NCBI RefSeq assembly: GCF_000308555.1
Contig: NZ_BAFY01000199.1
Location: 17,084-81,083, forward strand
From: Nocardia cyriacigeorgica NBRC 100375
GTDB taxonomy: Bacteria; Actinomycetota; Actinomycetes; Mycobacteriales; Mycobacteriaceae
Length of the DNA: 64,000 nucleotides
Reading direction: 5' to 3'
The notes under the pieces are model-generated. The model was not told the DNA's origin, searched no databases, and saw nothing but the letters and a program-made list of their open reading frames with translations. Shown one piece after another: positions 54,171 to 63,279 of the stretch. Every line of letters starts with the position of its first letter. The stretch's first letter is position 1. A program made the translations under genes and the position numbers.

Positions 54171-57100
54171 TTGTTCGTGTTCGGTGATCGTGTCGTCAGC
54201 ACCGCCGCAGACCTCGCCCGCGCCGCGCGGTGCGAATTCGCGATGCTGCACGCCCTCGACGCCGATCTGGGCACCGCGAGTGACGCGCCTGCCGCGACCC
54301 CACCGCCGGGATCGGCCGAGGCGGACCGTCGGGCCGAACGGGCCCTGATGCTCGCGCGGCTGCGGCGCATACACGGCGCCGATCTCGTCGAGATCGGCGG
54401 GTTCGTGGAGCAGACCGATCTGGATCGCGCGGACGGCGATGTCGCCGCCGCGCTGACCACCGCGCACGCCGAAACCCTTGCCGCACTGCGAGCCAAGGCG
54501 CCGGTGATCGCGGGTGCGGTGTTCTTCGACGGCGAATTCGCCTGCCGCGCCGACTTTCTGGTACGCGCCGAGCACCGGGTGCGCTATCGGGTGCACGGCG
54601 TCACCGGCGAGGACTTCGCGATCGCCTCGGCGCTGGAACTCGCCGGCTGCGCTGCGGCGATCGAGGCGGCCGGGATCCCCGTCGATCCGCTGATCGCGCA
54701 GTCACACCGCGGCCGGACCCATACGCTGCCATTGGCCGAGCTGCTTCCGGTGTATCGCGCACGCCGCGCACGGGTCGGTCACATCGTGGACGAGAAGCTC
54801 GGCGAACTGCTGCCCGCCCAGTGGGGCGACCCGCGCTACCTGGCCTGCGGACGCTGCCCGGTGTGCGTGGACGCGCTCACCGCCGCCCGCGATCTGCTGC
54901 TGGTGGCCGGGATGAGCGGCACCGCGCGGGCGCGGCTGCGCGAGTCCGGCATCGGCACCATCGACCGGCTGGCCACGACGACGGGTCCGCTGCCGTCCCT
55001 GCCCGAGGTGGGACCGCGCACCCTGCTGGGGCTGCGCAGGCAGGCCGAGATCCAGCTGCGCCCAGACGATTCCGGCCGGCCCGCCCATACCGTCATCGAT
55101 CCCACCGCGCTCGGCGCACTGCCGGTCCCCACTGCCGGCGACCTCGCGCTCACCATCGACACCGCACCCGCCGGCACAGGTGCGGCGCCGACCGGCGGGC
55201 GCGTCGACCCGGCGACTCACCTGCGCGTCGAGCTCGCCGACGCCGACGGCGTCCAGTTGTCGCTGCTGGTTCCGGCGACACTCGACAGCGTCCGCGCCGA
55301 GACCCGGGCACAGCAGCGCGCCGCGCTCGACGAGGTGCTCGATGCCATCGCACAGCGTCGCCGCACGCATCCCGAACTGCATGTCTTCCACTACACCTCG
55401 GCGGTCCGCTCGGCGCTACTGTGCGCGGGCGGCCGGTTCGGTACGGGCGAAGAGCTGATCGACGAGTTGCTGCGCGGCGGCGTCTTAGTCGACCTGTATC
55501 CGATCGTGCGTAGCGCGCTGCTGGTCGGCGTCGACTCGTACACACCGGACCGGCTGCGCTCGCTGCTGCCGGATGATTCGGAGTTGCCCGCAACTGCCGG
55601 CCACGACTGCGTCACCGTGCTGCGGCTGCGCGATTGGCTGCTCGACCGCGCTGCCGAGCAACACATCGCACCGACCGCGCGTGCTGCCGAGCGCCACCGG
55701 AGCGTCTCGGCGGAACCGCTCGCCCGGCCGACTCCATTGGAAGCCGCGCTCGCCGAATTCGCCGAGCGCGTCCCACCGGCCACGCACACCGCCGCGAGCG
55801 CGGTTGCTACACCTGCTGTTCCGGCCGGGCCCGGCGAGCATGTCCCGGCGGCTACCACCTCACTCCCGCAGGCCCGTGCCGCGGCAGGAACTCCGGGCGA
55901 CCCCGATACAACCGTGCCGGTCGGCGACAACAGCGGTGATGCACCGGCGGGTTCCCTCGGCTTCGCGGCCGTCGAGAACGCCGGAACCGCTGCCATCGTC
56001 AACACCGGCACCGCGTCCGTCGAGTACACCACTGCCACGTCGGACGCGATGCCCGACCTGCGGGGCGAATCCGCCGGGCAGCAGGCACCGGCGCCCGGCT
56101 CGGCGAGGCAACGGACAGACGCCGAATCCAGTGCACGCCACGTCGCGTCGCTGATGGCGGCGGCCTTGGGATACCGGCGCCGGGAACGGCAGCCGCTGTG
56201 GTGGGCACATGCCGATCGGCTCACCCATCCGGTGGACGAATGGCCGGAGGCGCCCGGCGTGCTCGTCGCCGAGTGGGGCACCGTCGACACCAAATGGCAC
56301 ATCGGCCCCCATGGGGACAGCATGCGCCGATTCATCACGCTGACCGGACGGATGGGTGCCGGCAGCGGGCTGGCGCCGGGCACGGCGGTCTACACCTTCT
56401 ACGACCGTCCGGTGGCCGAGGGCATGGTCGCGGCAGCGGGCACCCGCGCGACGGCGACCGCCACGGTGCTCGGTTGCTCGGTGGACGCCGAATTCGACGA
56501 CACCGTCAGGCTCGAGGAGCGCCTGCCCGCGGGCTGCGCCCCGTTCGACGATCTGCCCGCCGCCATCGCCCCCGGCCTGCCCACCGCCGACACTCATGTG
56601 GACGCCGCGATCGAACACCACGCCCAGCAGCTGCTGGTAACGCTCCCGCGGATCCCGGCGGGCGCGATCTTCGACATCCTCGCCTGCCACCCGCCCCGGC
56701 TCCGCGGCGGTGCGCCGCTGCCTCGGGTGCACGGTGATTTCGCCGCCGCCATCACCGAGGCGGTGCGATCGCTCGACGATTCCTATGTGGCCGTGCAGGG
56801 CCCGCCCGGCACCGGGAAGACGGTGACCGCGGCGCGAGTGATCGAGCGGATGGTCACCCGGCATCGTTGGCGGGTCGGTGTGGTGGCGCCGACTCCGGCG
56901 ATCGTGGAGAACCTGCTGGACGCGGTCGTCGAAGTCGGCGTGCTGCCGCAGTTGGTGGCCAAGAAGGATGTCACGGTCCCGGCGCCCGAATGGGCCGTCA
57001 TCGACGCCGGCCGGTATCGGCGTTTCCTGGACAACGCGATCAACGGCTGCGTGATCGGCGGCGCCCCGGCCGATTTCGCCGACCCGGAGCTGGTGCCGTA

Positions 57101-57941
57101 CCAGGATCTGGACCTGCTGGTGGTCGCCGACGCCGGGCGGTTCCCGCTGGCCGACGCGGTCGCGGCCGCGGCGAGCGCGCGTAACCTGCTCGTCATCGGT
57201 GACCCTGTGCCCGCACCGGCGACCGCACCGAGCGTCCCGTTCGCGCCCGCCGAGCGCACCGGCGCGGCCCACCCGGAACCGGTCGGCGAGTCGGTGCTCG
57301 GCCGGCTGATCGACGGCCGCGACACGCTGCCCATCGAGCGCGGCTATTTCCTGGACCGCACCTGGCGCATGCATCCGAAGGTGGCCGAACCGATCTCGCG
57401 GCTCTACTACGACGGCAGGTTGCGTGCCAGCGATACCGTGACCCTTGCCCGCAGGCTCGCCGATACCGAGCCCGGCATCGACTCCGTCCTGGTCGAGCAC
57501 CACGGCAATGCGACCGAGTCGGTGGCCGAGGCCCGCGAGGTGGTGCGCCGGGTGCGCGCGCTGCTCGGCCTGACGTGGACGATCGGAGCGACGACGCGGC
57601 GGCTGCATCCGCACGACATCTTCGTCGTCACCCCGTATCGCGCTCAGGTGGCGCGGATCTCGACGCTGTTGGCCCGGGCGAAGATCGACGATGTGCTGGT
57701 GGGCACGCCGGAGTTGTTCCGCGGCCGGGAGGCGGCCGTGGTCATCGTGTCGCTGGCGACGTCGAGCCCGGCCGACGCACCGCACGGGCTGTCGACGTTG
57801 ATCTCGCGCGCGCTCGTGCAGGGCGCGCTGTGCCGGGCGCTGTGGAAGGCGATCATCGTCCGCTCTCCGCTGCTGACCGAGTACCTGCCGAGCACACCGG
57901 CGCAGCTGACCGAGTTGTCGCGTTTTCTGCGCCTGGGGTGA
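54171..57941 (+). CDS. TM0106-type RecB-like nuclease/SF1 helicase, motifs degenerate
   Basis: 1256 residues from TTG at 54171 (AGGAGGG six bases upstream; GTG at 54177 and ATG at 54105 are alternatives). The N-terminal half looks like the TM0106 RecB-like nuclease family: FDGEFACRADFLVR, LPLAELLPVYRARRARVG, CGRCPVCVDALTAARDLLLVAGM. The C-terminal half is a Dna2/UPF1-like helicase with Walker A VQGPPGTGKTVTAARV near 877. Several catalytic positions differ from what I recall for the family. Walker B reads VVADAGRF, not VVDEAGQ. GDPVPAP lacks the motif III Gln. FRGRE replaces FQGQE, and the nuclease DxK strand reads VHGVTGE. A low-complexity linker (about 530-660) separates the halves. It may be a structural or regulatory remnant rather than an active enzyme. 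Confidence 0.8.
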   Translation: MFVFGDRVVSTAADLARAARCEFAMLHALDADLGTASDAPAATPPPGSAEADRRAERALMLARLRRIHGADLVEIGGFVEQTDLDRADGDVAAALTTAHAETLAALRAKAPVIAGAVFFDGEFACRADFLVRAEHRVRYRVHGVTGEDFAIASALELAGCAAAIEAAGIPVDPLIAQSHRGRTHTLPLAELLPVYRARRARVGHIVDEKLGELLPAQWGDPRYLACGRCPVCVDALTAARDLLLVAGMSGTARARLRESGIGTIDRLATTTGPLPSLPEVGPRTLLGLRRQAEIQLRPDDSGRPAHTVIDPTALGALPVPTAGDLALTIDTAPAGTGAAPTGGRVDPATHLRVELADADGVQLSLLVPATLDSVRAETRAQQRAALDEVLDAIAQRRRTHPELHVFHYTSAVRSALLCAGGRFGTGEELIDELLRGGVLVDLYPIVRSALLVGVDSYTPDRLRSLLPDDSELPATAGHDCVTVLRLRDWLLDRAAEQHIAPTARAAERHRSVSAEPLARPTPLEAALAEFAERVPPATHTAASAVATPAVPAGPGEHVPAATTSLPQARAAAGTPGDPDTTVPVGDNSGDAPAGSLGFAAVENAGTAAIVNTGTASVEYTTATSDAMPDLRGESAGQQAPAPGSARQRTDAESSARHVASLMAAALGYRRRERQPLWWAHADRLTHPVDEWPEAPGVLVAEWGTVDTKWHIGPHGDSMRRFITLTGRMGAGSGLAPGTAVYTFYDRPVAEGMVAAAGTRATATATVLGCSVDAEFDDTVRLEERLPAGCAPFDDLPAAIAPGLPTADTHVDAAIEHHAQQLLVTLPRIPAGAIFDILACHPPRLRGGAPLPRVHGDFAAAITEAVRSLDDSYVAVQGPPGTGKTVTAARVIERMVTRHRWRVGVVAPTPAIVENLLDAVVEVGVLPQLVAKKDVTVPAPEWAVIDAGRYRRFLDNAINGCVIGGAPADFADPELVPYQDLDLLVVADAGRFPLADAVAAAASARNLLVIGDPVPAPATAPSVPFAPAERTGAAHPEPVGESVLGRLIDGRDTLPIERGYFLDRTWRMHPKVAEPISRLYYDGRLRASDTVTLARRLADTEPGIDSVLVEHHGNATESVAEAREVVRRVRALLGLTWTIGATTRRLHPHDIFVVTPYRAQVARISTLLARAKIDDVLVGTPELFRGREAAVVIVSLATSSPADAPHGLSTLISRALVQGALCRALWKAIIVRSPLLTEYLPSTPAQLTELSRFLRLG

Positions 57942-58157
57942 ACCGAGAGCGGGCTCCGAATTCCCCGTCGCACATACCGGTTGGGAGTACCCGTATAACG
58001 TGCGGGACATTGCTATCGCCCCGGTCGGCTACGGATCAGCGAAATGCAGGCACGTGCCGATCAATTATTCAAACCAGTCGGTTTTGTATTGCGATGGTGT
58101 AATTGCCGACTACTACAGCCGGTAATTCTCGGCCCCGTTTTCGGGCATATCCCCCGC
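57942..58157. other. AT-richer convergent intergenic region
   Basis: 216 bp between the convergent nuclease/helicase gene and the PLP-barrel gene, with AT-rich stretches (for example CAATTATTCAAACCAG near 58060) unusual for this chromosome. CCCG and CGGG flank a TATAACGTG element near 58000. No ORF or clear terminator stem longer than 6 bp was found. Confidence 0.4.
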
Positions 58158-59336
58158 TCAGCCGAAGCATTTTCCTTCGCCGCGATAGGTCGGCACGGTG
58201 ATGCGCCCGCCCTCGCCGTCGACCAGATGAATGCGGTCGAACCGCTCGCACAACTCGCCGGCCTTGGCATGGCGCATCCACACCCGATCGCCGATGCGCA
58301 GGTGGGCGGCACCGGTCAGCGGAGTCTGCACCTCACCCGCGCCCTCGGTGCCGATCAACCGTAAACCGATGGGCCACACCGGCTTCGGCACCCGAGACGC
58401 ACCGGCCGGACCGGAGGCGATATAGCCACCGCCGAAGAGGGTGGCGATCCGGTCGGTCGGCTTACGCACCACCGGCAGCGCGAAGAACAGCGACGGCGTG
58501 GCACTGAACGCGCGATAGTCGTCGAACAACGTCGGCGCGTAGAACCCGGATCCGGCGGTCACCTCGGTGACGACCGCGTCGGCCGTGCTGACCTCGATCG
58601 ATCCGGTGCCGCCGCTGTTGACGATCTGCAGCGACCCGGCCACCGATCGCACCGCCTCCACCACCGCACCGCGGCGACGGCCGATCTCGGCGGCCGAGGC
58701 CTTCTTCACCAGCCGCACCGCGATATTGCTGTCGGGCAGGCCGGCGATCTGGGCCTCGTAGGTCATCACGCCGACGACGTCGAAACCACGGCCGAGCGCC
58801 GCCTCCGCCAGCGCGGCGGCCTGTTCGGGGCCGCGGATCGGCGAGCGCCGCACCCCCAGATGCAGCGGCCCGATTCGCAGGGAGGCGTCGACATCGAGGC
58901 ACACTCGCGGATGCACGGCATCACTGCCGACCGCCGCACGGATGAGGTCGAGCTGGTCGACATCGTCGATCATCAGGGTGATCGCATCGCGCAGCACCGG
59001 ATCGGCGCCGAGCTCGGCCAGCGCGGCGCGGTCGGTCACGGGGTAGCCGAGCAACACATCGCGCGCGCCGAGCCGGACCAGCCAGATCGCCTCGGCCAGC
59101 GAATACGACATGATTCCGGCGAAGCCACCGGCGGCGGTCAGCCCGGCGCCGAGAACCTCTTCGAGGACGGCGCGGCAGCGCACGGATTTGCTGGCGACGC
59201 GGATGGGGACGCCACCGGCGCGGCGCACCAGGTCGGCGGCATTGGCGCGCAGGGCGGTCAGGTCGAGGGCGGCGAGGGGCGGCTCGAGGTCGGCGGTGGC
59301 GGCGTGCAGCCCCGCGATCGGCGACGTTTCGGTCAC
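58158..59336 (-). CDS. PLP-dependent alanine-racemase-fold amino acid deaminase/aldolase
   Basis: 392 residues. N-terminal barrel start PLAALDLTALRANAADLVRRAGGVPIRVASKSVRCRAVLEEVL; the Lys in VASKS is the expected PLP Schiff-base residue. GVMTYEAQIAGLPD and IVNSGGTGSIEVS (phosphate-binding Gly/Ser) follow, and the C-terminal beta domain has GDRVWMRHAKAGELCERFDRIHLV. It resembles D-threonine aldolase/D-serine dehydratase-like proteins, often annotated amino acid deaminase/aldolase. GTG at 59336 or 59345 may start it. Substrate not assignable. Confidence 0.82.
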   Translation of the reverse strand: MTETSPIAGLHAATADLEPPLAALDLTALRANAADLVRRAGGVPIRVASKSVRCRAVLEEVLGAGLTAAGGFAGIMSYSLAEAIWLVRLGARDVLLGYPVTDRAALAELGADPVLRDAITLMIDDVDQLDLIRAAVGSDAVHPRVCLDVDASLRIGPLHLGVRRSPIRGPEQAAALAEAALGRGFDVVGVMTYEAQIAGLPDSNIAVRLVKKASAAEIGRRRGAVVEAVRSVAGSLQIVNSGGTGSIEVSTADAVVTEVTAGSGFYAPTLFDDYRAFSATPSLFFALPVVRKPTDRIATLFGGGYIASGPAGASRVPKPVWPIGLRLIGTEGAGEVQTPLTGAAHLRIGDRVWMRHAKAGELCERFDRIHLVDGEGGRITVPTYRGEGKCFG

Positions 59337-59390
59337 CCCAACCACTCAACCATGCAACTGGTCAGGCGTCCAGTACTGCGCGGATACTGT

Positions 59391-59900
59391 CTACAGGTCG
59401 GCGGCGCGGGTCGCCAGGCTGGATACCAGGTCGTCGAGCACCACCAGGATCGTCTCGTCGTCGCGGTCGGCCAACCAGCGCAGCACCGCCCCTTGCAGCA
59501 CCGAGACGACGTAGGCGGCGATGGCTTCCACCGGCTCGAGCCACTGCGCACCGGCATGGCGGGCGCACATCTCCAGGAAGACGACGGCCTCGGCGTCCAT
59601 GTCCCGGAACAGGGTGGCCCCGGCGGCGGAATCGGTCTCGGTCTCGCCGTCCCAATGCTCACGCAAGCGCTGGACGGCCTCCTCGTAGGCCTGCAACTGC
59701 TTGGCCGGGGTGGCCTTCACCAACGGCCAGTACGCGCTGAAACCGGCATGCAGCAGCACTCGCAGTGCGCGCACACCGTGCATATCGAGCGAAGCAGCCG
59801 CATTCTCGACTGCCTCGCAGACGGTCGGCCGCAATCGGGCCTCCACCAATTCTCCACGTGCGATCAACGACGACTCCCTCGGCGAACACATCTCGCGCAC
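59391..59900 (-). pseudogene. TetR-like ligand-binding domain without an HTH
   Basis: 169 residues that read like the C-terminal half of a TetR protein: ALRVLLHAGFSAYWPLVKATPAKQLQAYEEAVQRLREHW and EPVEAIAAYVVSVLQGAVLRWLADRDDETILVVLDDLVSSLA. The N-terminal DNA-binding helices are missing. The same frame upstream reads ALSRQVPTRR then a TGA stop (minus strand, about 59924), then IAADEVREM. VPTRR is a common TetR N-terminal opening, so an ancestral longer gene may have been cut by a deletion plus stop. It could instead be a genuine HTH-less protein. Not obviously linked to a neighbour. Confidence 0.45.
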
Positions 59901-60251
59901 CTCGTCGGCCGCGATTCACCGCCTGGTGGGCACTTGTCGGGAAAGTGCAGCCCATCCAGGCAGCGCTCATCAATGGTAGAAGGTTTTCAGGGTTTAAGAA
60001 CTAGTTCCATGGGTAAATTCAGACTAAAAGATTGTTTTGTTACCTAAACGGAACGCTGTCGAACTCTTCCGCGCTGCGCTGGAATCGCTTCCGCGAACAT
60101 CACTCTCGCCCCTCCCCGGCTACGGCACAAAGCATCGTTCAGCGTACGACATGATCGACTCCGTGACCCGCGGACTGTGGCCGAACACACAGTTGGACCT
60201 CGCAAAACGGACATGTGGCCGCCGTCGCCTGACGACCGTTAGCCTGAGCAA
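59901..60251. other. 351-bp intergenic region with AT-rich core and palindrome
   Basis: The stretch 59970-60055 is strikingly AT-rich for this chromosome (for example AAAAGATTGTTTTGTTACC). GAACTAGTTC at 59998-60007 is a perfect 10-bp palindrome matching the KstR core AACNNGTT. An open frame at 60037-60255 (+) has no ribosome site and no family look. The promoters of the TetR-like fragment and the PtpB-like gene must lie here. Confidence 0.55.
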
Positions 60252-60998
60252 GTGACTCTCTCGCCCCTGGCCGGCCACCTGCGGATCCCCGGCACCTTCA
60301 ACTTCCGCGACCTCGGCGGCCTGCCCATCGCGGGCGGCGGCACCATCCGGCCCGGCGTGCTACTGCGCTCGGCCCAGCTGAGCAGCCTGGACGAGGCCGG
60401 CCACGCGGTACTGCGCGAACTCGGTGTGCGCGCGGTGCACGACCTGCGCGGCCAGCCGGAGATCGCCAAACACGGGGCCGACCAGCTGCCCGACGGCATC
60501 CGACTCATGGTCACCCCGTTCGACGCCGATATGGGCGAGGCACCCCCACACGATCCGGCGACGGGCGCGGCGAAGGCGCACATGATCGAGGTCTACCGGA
60601 TGTTCCCGGCACGCCCGGAGGCACACGCGGCCATCCTCGCCCTCGCCGAATCGGTCGCGGGCGGCGACGGCGCGGTGCTGGTGCATTGCGCGGCGGGCAA
60701 GGACCGCACCGGCTGGGCCGTCGCCATGCTGCTGCACGCGGTGGGCGTCGAGGAACAGGACGTGTTGGCCGACTACCTGCTCAGCAACTCAGCGGTCCCG
60801 GTGCTGAAAGCGATGCTGACCGACAACCTCGGCCCCGACCACGTCTTCTCCGACGATCTGCTCGGCGTGCGGGAGGAGTACCTGCGCAGCGGGCTGGACT
60901 CGGTGCGCGAGCTGCACGGCGATATCGAACGGTATCTGGCCGCCATCGGCCTGACCGCCGAGCTGCGCGCGCGACTGCGCGAACGCCTGGTCGGCTGA
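60252..60998 (+). CDS. PtpB-like tyrosine/phosphoinositide phosphatase
   Basis: 248 residues with FNFRDLGGLPIAGGGTIRPGVLLRSAQLSSL at the N-terminus and the P-loop HCAAGKDRTGW, with catalytic Cys146 and Arg152. This HCxxGKDRTG loop and the N-terminal FRDLGG are those of the M. tuberculosis MptpB (Rv0153c) family, which acts on phosphoinositides as well as phosphotyrosine. A C-terminal helical lid (MLTDNLGPDHVFSDDLLGVREEYLRSGL) is present. GTG start at 60252. A host-directed role, as for secreted MptpB, cannot be inferred from sequence; no signal peptide is visible. Confidence 0.9.
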   Translation: MTLSPLAGHLRIPGTFNFRDLGGLPIAGGGTIRPGVLLRSAQLSSLDEAGHAVLRELGVRAVHDLRGQPEIAKHGADQLPDGIRLMVTPFDADMGEAPPHDPATGAAKAHMIEVYRMFPARPEAHAAILALAESVAGGDGAVLVHCAAGKDRTGWAVAMLLHAVGVEEQDVLADYLLSNSAVPVLKAMLTDNLGPDHVFSDDLLGVREEYLRSGLDSVRELHGDIERYLAAIGLTAELRARLRERLVG

Positions 60999-61007
60999 AC
61001 GGGCGGG

Positions 61008-62312
61008 TTACGCGCTGCGCCGGACCAGACCGTCGGCGCCGATGGTGACCTGATCGCCGGTATGGAACCAGGTGCCGGTGAAACGTGCCGCGGTGGCCTT
61101 CGGGTCGTTCCAGTAGCGACGGGTGACATTGGGGCCCCGGCACAGCAGTTCGCCGTGACCATGCCCGGCGTGCGGGCCCCACAGCGCCAATTCGGTACCG
61201 CCGAAAGGCAATCCGAGCACCGCCGGATCGGCGGGCGAATCGTCGACGGCGAGCCCGATGCCGCTGGTCTCGGTGGCGCCCCAGACCGCCCACTGGCGCG
61301 CGTCGGGGAACACGGCACGCACTTCGTCCGCGTCGAGCCCGGCCGTGGCGCGCTCGGCGCGATGGCCCGCGGTGCTGATGCGCGCAACGCCCTCGGTGCG
61401 CAGCCCGTCGGCGCGGTCGGCGGCCAGCTCCGGCAGCAGGGCACCGAGGATACGCGGGGTAGCGGCGATCATGTCGATGCGTTCGGCGGCAAGGATTTCG
61501 GCGAGCCGTCTGGTATCGGGTGCGAGCACAACGGTGCCGCCGACGGCGAAGGTGGGCAGCAGCTGGTCGACGCAACCGCTGGCGTGCGCCAAGGGCAGCA
61601 GCACCAGGTTGCGTAACCCGTCGGTGGGCAGATCGAGGGCGGCGACCACCGAACGGATGGCCGAGAGCAGGTTCTCGTTGGTGAGCTCCACGCCTTTGGG
61701 CAGCGTCGGCCCCGGGGCCGCGCCGCTGGTGTAGCAGAGCAGGGCGAGGTCGTCGAGGGCCGCACCGTCATCGATGAAGGCCGCACCGTCGGGCAGTTCG
61801 GCCTCGACGACACCGCCGGATCTGGTCGAACCGCAGCCGCGGCCACCGGAGCCGAGCACGAAATCGGCGCCGCTGTCGGCGATCACGCGCTCGGCGACCG
61901 CGGCCGGTAGCCCGTCGTGCACCAGGACCGGCACGGCGCCGCTGAGAAGTGCGCCCAGGAACGCCTGCACCCAGCGCGCGCCGACCGGCAGATGGACCGC
62001 GACCCGGTCGCCGTAGCCGATGCCGTGCTCTTGGAGGCCGCCCGCGATCCGCGAGGCCGAATGCCACAGCTCGCGGTAGGTGAGCCGGGGCCCGCCGACC
62101 TCGACCACGGCCTCCCGATTGGTGAAGGCATGCACCTGGAGGTCGAGCAGTTCGGTGAGGGCGGGGGTGAGGTTGCCGTAGCGCAGCACGCCGTCGGCGC
62201 CGCGGGCCAGCGGATCGCCTGCCCGCTGCCCGGCCGGATACTCGACCAGCAGGCCGGCCGCCCCGTCCTCGTCCACACTCGGCCCGATGAGCCTCGTCAT
62301 GCCGTCTCTCAT
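61008..62312 (-). CDS. Acyl-CoA synthetase-like protein, C-terminally truncated
   Basis: 434-residue AMP-forming ligase-like protein, shorter than the about 500-550 usual. The N-terminal domain is recognisable (RLTYRELWHSASRIAGGLQEHGIGYGDRVAVHLP, LVLLPLAHASGCVDQLLPTFAVGG, QWAVWGATETSG, HGELLCRGPNVTRRYWNDPKATAARFTGTWFHTGDQV). It ends at GADGLVRRSA, exactly where the hinge and C-terminal subdomain with the catalytic Lys should begin. The P-loop is altered: YTSGAAPGPTLPKG at 194-207 instead of YTSGTTGxPKG. Ten bp downstream the convergent PtpB-like gene ends, so no missing part fits there. Probably impaired or a regulatory paralogue. ATG at 62312 follows GGAGG. Confidence 0.78.
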   Translation of the reverse strand: MRDGMTRLIGPSVDEDGAAGLLVEYPAGQRAGDPLARGADGVLRYGNLTPALTELLDLQVHAFTNREAVVEVGGPRLTYRELWHSASRIAGGLQEHGIGYGDRVAVHLPVGARWVQAFLGALLSGAVPVLVHDGLPAAVAERVIADSGADFVLGSGGRGCGSTRSGGVVEAELPDGAAFIDDGAALDDLALLCYTSGAAPGPTLPKGVELTNENLLSAIRSVVAALDLPTDGLRNLVLLPLAHASGCVDQLLPTFAVGGTVVLAPDTRRLAEILAAERIDMIAATPRILGALLPELAADRADGLRTEGVARISTAGHRAERATAGLDADEVRAVFPDARQWAVWGATETSGIGLAVDDSPADPAVLGLPFGGTELALWGPHAGHGHGELLCRGPNVTRRYWNDPKATAARFTGTWFHTGDQVTIGADGLVRRSA

Positions 62313-62434
62313 CGGACCTCCGCGTGCTTCGAACCGTCAGGCACTGTGACTATATGACGCAGATCACAAATTCGCGGTCGGAGTCGGCGAATGTTTCCGT
62401 GTCGTCATCCGCACACGTCCGGGACCTGGGCGGA

Positions 62435-63229
62435 TCAGCGTCCGGTATAGGTCGCCTTACCCGGACCGAGTTCCAGGAAGCTGCGCACCGCACCGCGCAG
62501 GTCTTCGGTGGCGAACAGCTCACCCGACACCTCGGGCGTCACCGAATCGGCGTGCGCCACACCGCCCGAACGCCAGGCCTCGACGATCTTCTTGGTCGCC
62601 GCATGCGCGCGGGTCGGTCCCTGTGCCAGCCGGTGCACCAGCGCCGTGGCGGCCGCGTCGAGGTCCTCGTGCACCGCGTTCACCACGCCCCAGTCGGCCA
62701 TGGTCGCCGCGTCGTAGAGATCGCCGGTCATCACCAGCTCACGGGCCCGGCCCGAGCCCGCGCGCTCGGCCAGCCGCTGCGGACCGCCCATCGACGGCGT
62801 CAACCCGACAACGATCTCCACCAGACCGAACTTCGCCTTGGGCGCGGCCAGGATCAGATCGCAGGCCAGCGCGATCTCGAAGGCGGCGGTAAGGGTGAGG
62901 CCGTGCGCGGCGAACACCACCGGGCACGGCAGCGACTCGAGCGGATGGCAGATCCGAGCGAACAGATCGCGCCACAGCTCGGCGCCCTGCTCGACCGTCA
63001 AGCCCTCGAAGGTGTGCACGTCGACCCCACCCGAGACGACCTTGCCCTCCGCACGCAACAGCAGCGCGCGCGGCGGACGCGCGGTCAACTCGGCGATATC
63101 GGCGACGAGGGCATCGAACATGGCCTGGTCGAACAGATTCAGCGGCGGACTGGCCAGCGTCAGCGTCGCGACCTCGGCTCCGTCGCCGACGATCTCGCGT
63201 TCCAGTCTGGTGGGTTTCGTGTCACTCAT
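62435..63229 (-). CDS. Enoyl-CoA hydratase/isomerase family protein
   Basis: 264-residue crotonase-fold protein. LLLRAEGKVVSGGVDVHTFEG and AAHGLTLTAAFEIALACDLILAAPKAKFGLVEIVVGLTPSMGGPQRLAERAG supply the oxyanion-hole Gly pair and the second motif. In the second active-site strand, GLVEIVVGLTPSMGG, Glu is present. It hydrates or isomerises an enoyl-CoA in fatty-acid or sterol side-chain oxidation. ATG at 63229. Upstream of the truncated acyl-CoA synthetase on the same strand, 122 bp apart. Confidence 0.88.
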   Translation of the reverse strand: MSDTKPTRLEREIVGDGAEVATLTLASPPLNLFDQAMFDALVADIAELTARPPRALLLRAEGKVVSGGVDVHTFEGLTVEQGAELWRDLFARICHPLESLPCPVVFAAHGLTLTAAFEIALACDLILAAPKAKFGLVEIVVGLTPSMGGPQRLAERAGSGRARELVMTGDLYDAATMADWGVVNAVHEDLDAAATALVHRLAQGPTRAHAATKKIVEAWRSGGVAHADSVTPEVSGELFATEDLRGAVRSFLELGPGKATYTGR

Positions 63230-63279
63230 CCGGCCAGAGTAAAGCCCTGTGCCCGGCCCGGATCTGCGAGACTGTCAGT

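Noticed and set aside
52248..54596. Minus-strand frame of about 780 codons opposite the DEAD-box gene
   Set aside because: Its peptides are the antisense reading of the helicase codons; no family resemblance.
55860..58010. Minus-strand frame of about 716 codons opposite the nuclease/helicase
   Set aside because: Antisense shadow of a gene with a clear Walker A and family motifs on the plus strand.
60037..60255. 72-codon plus-strand frame before the PtpB-like gene
   Set aside because: No ribosome site, no family look and in AT-rich promoter-like DNA.
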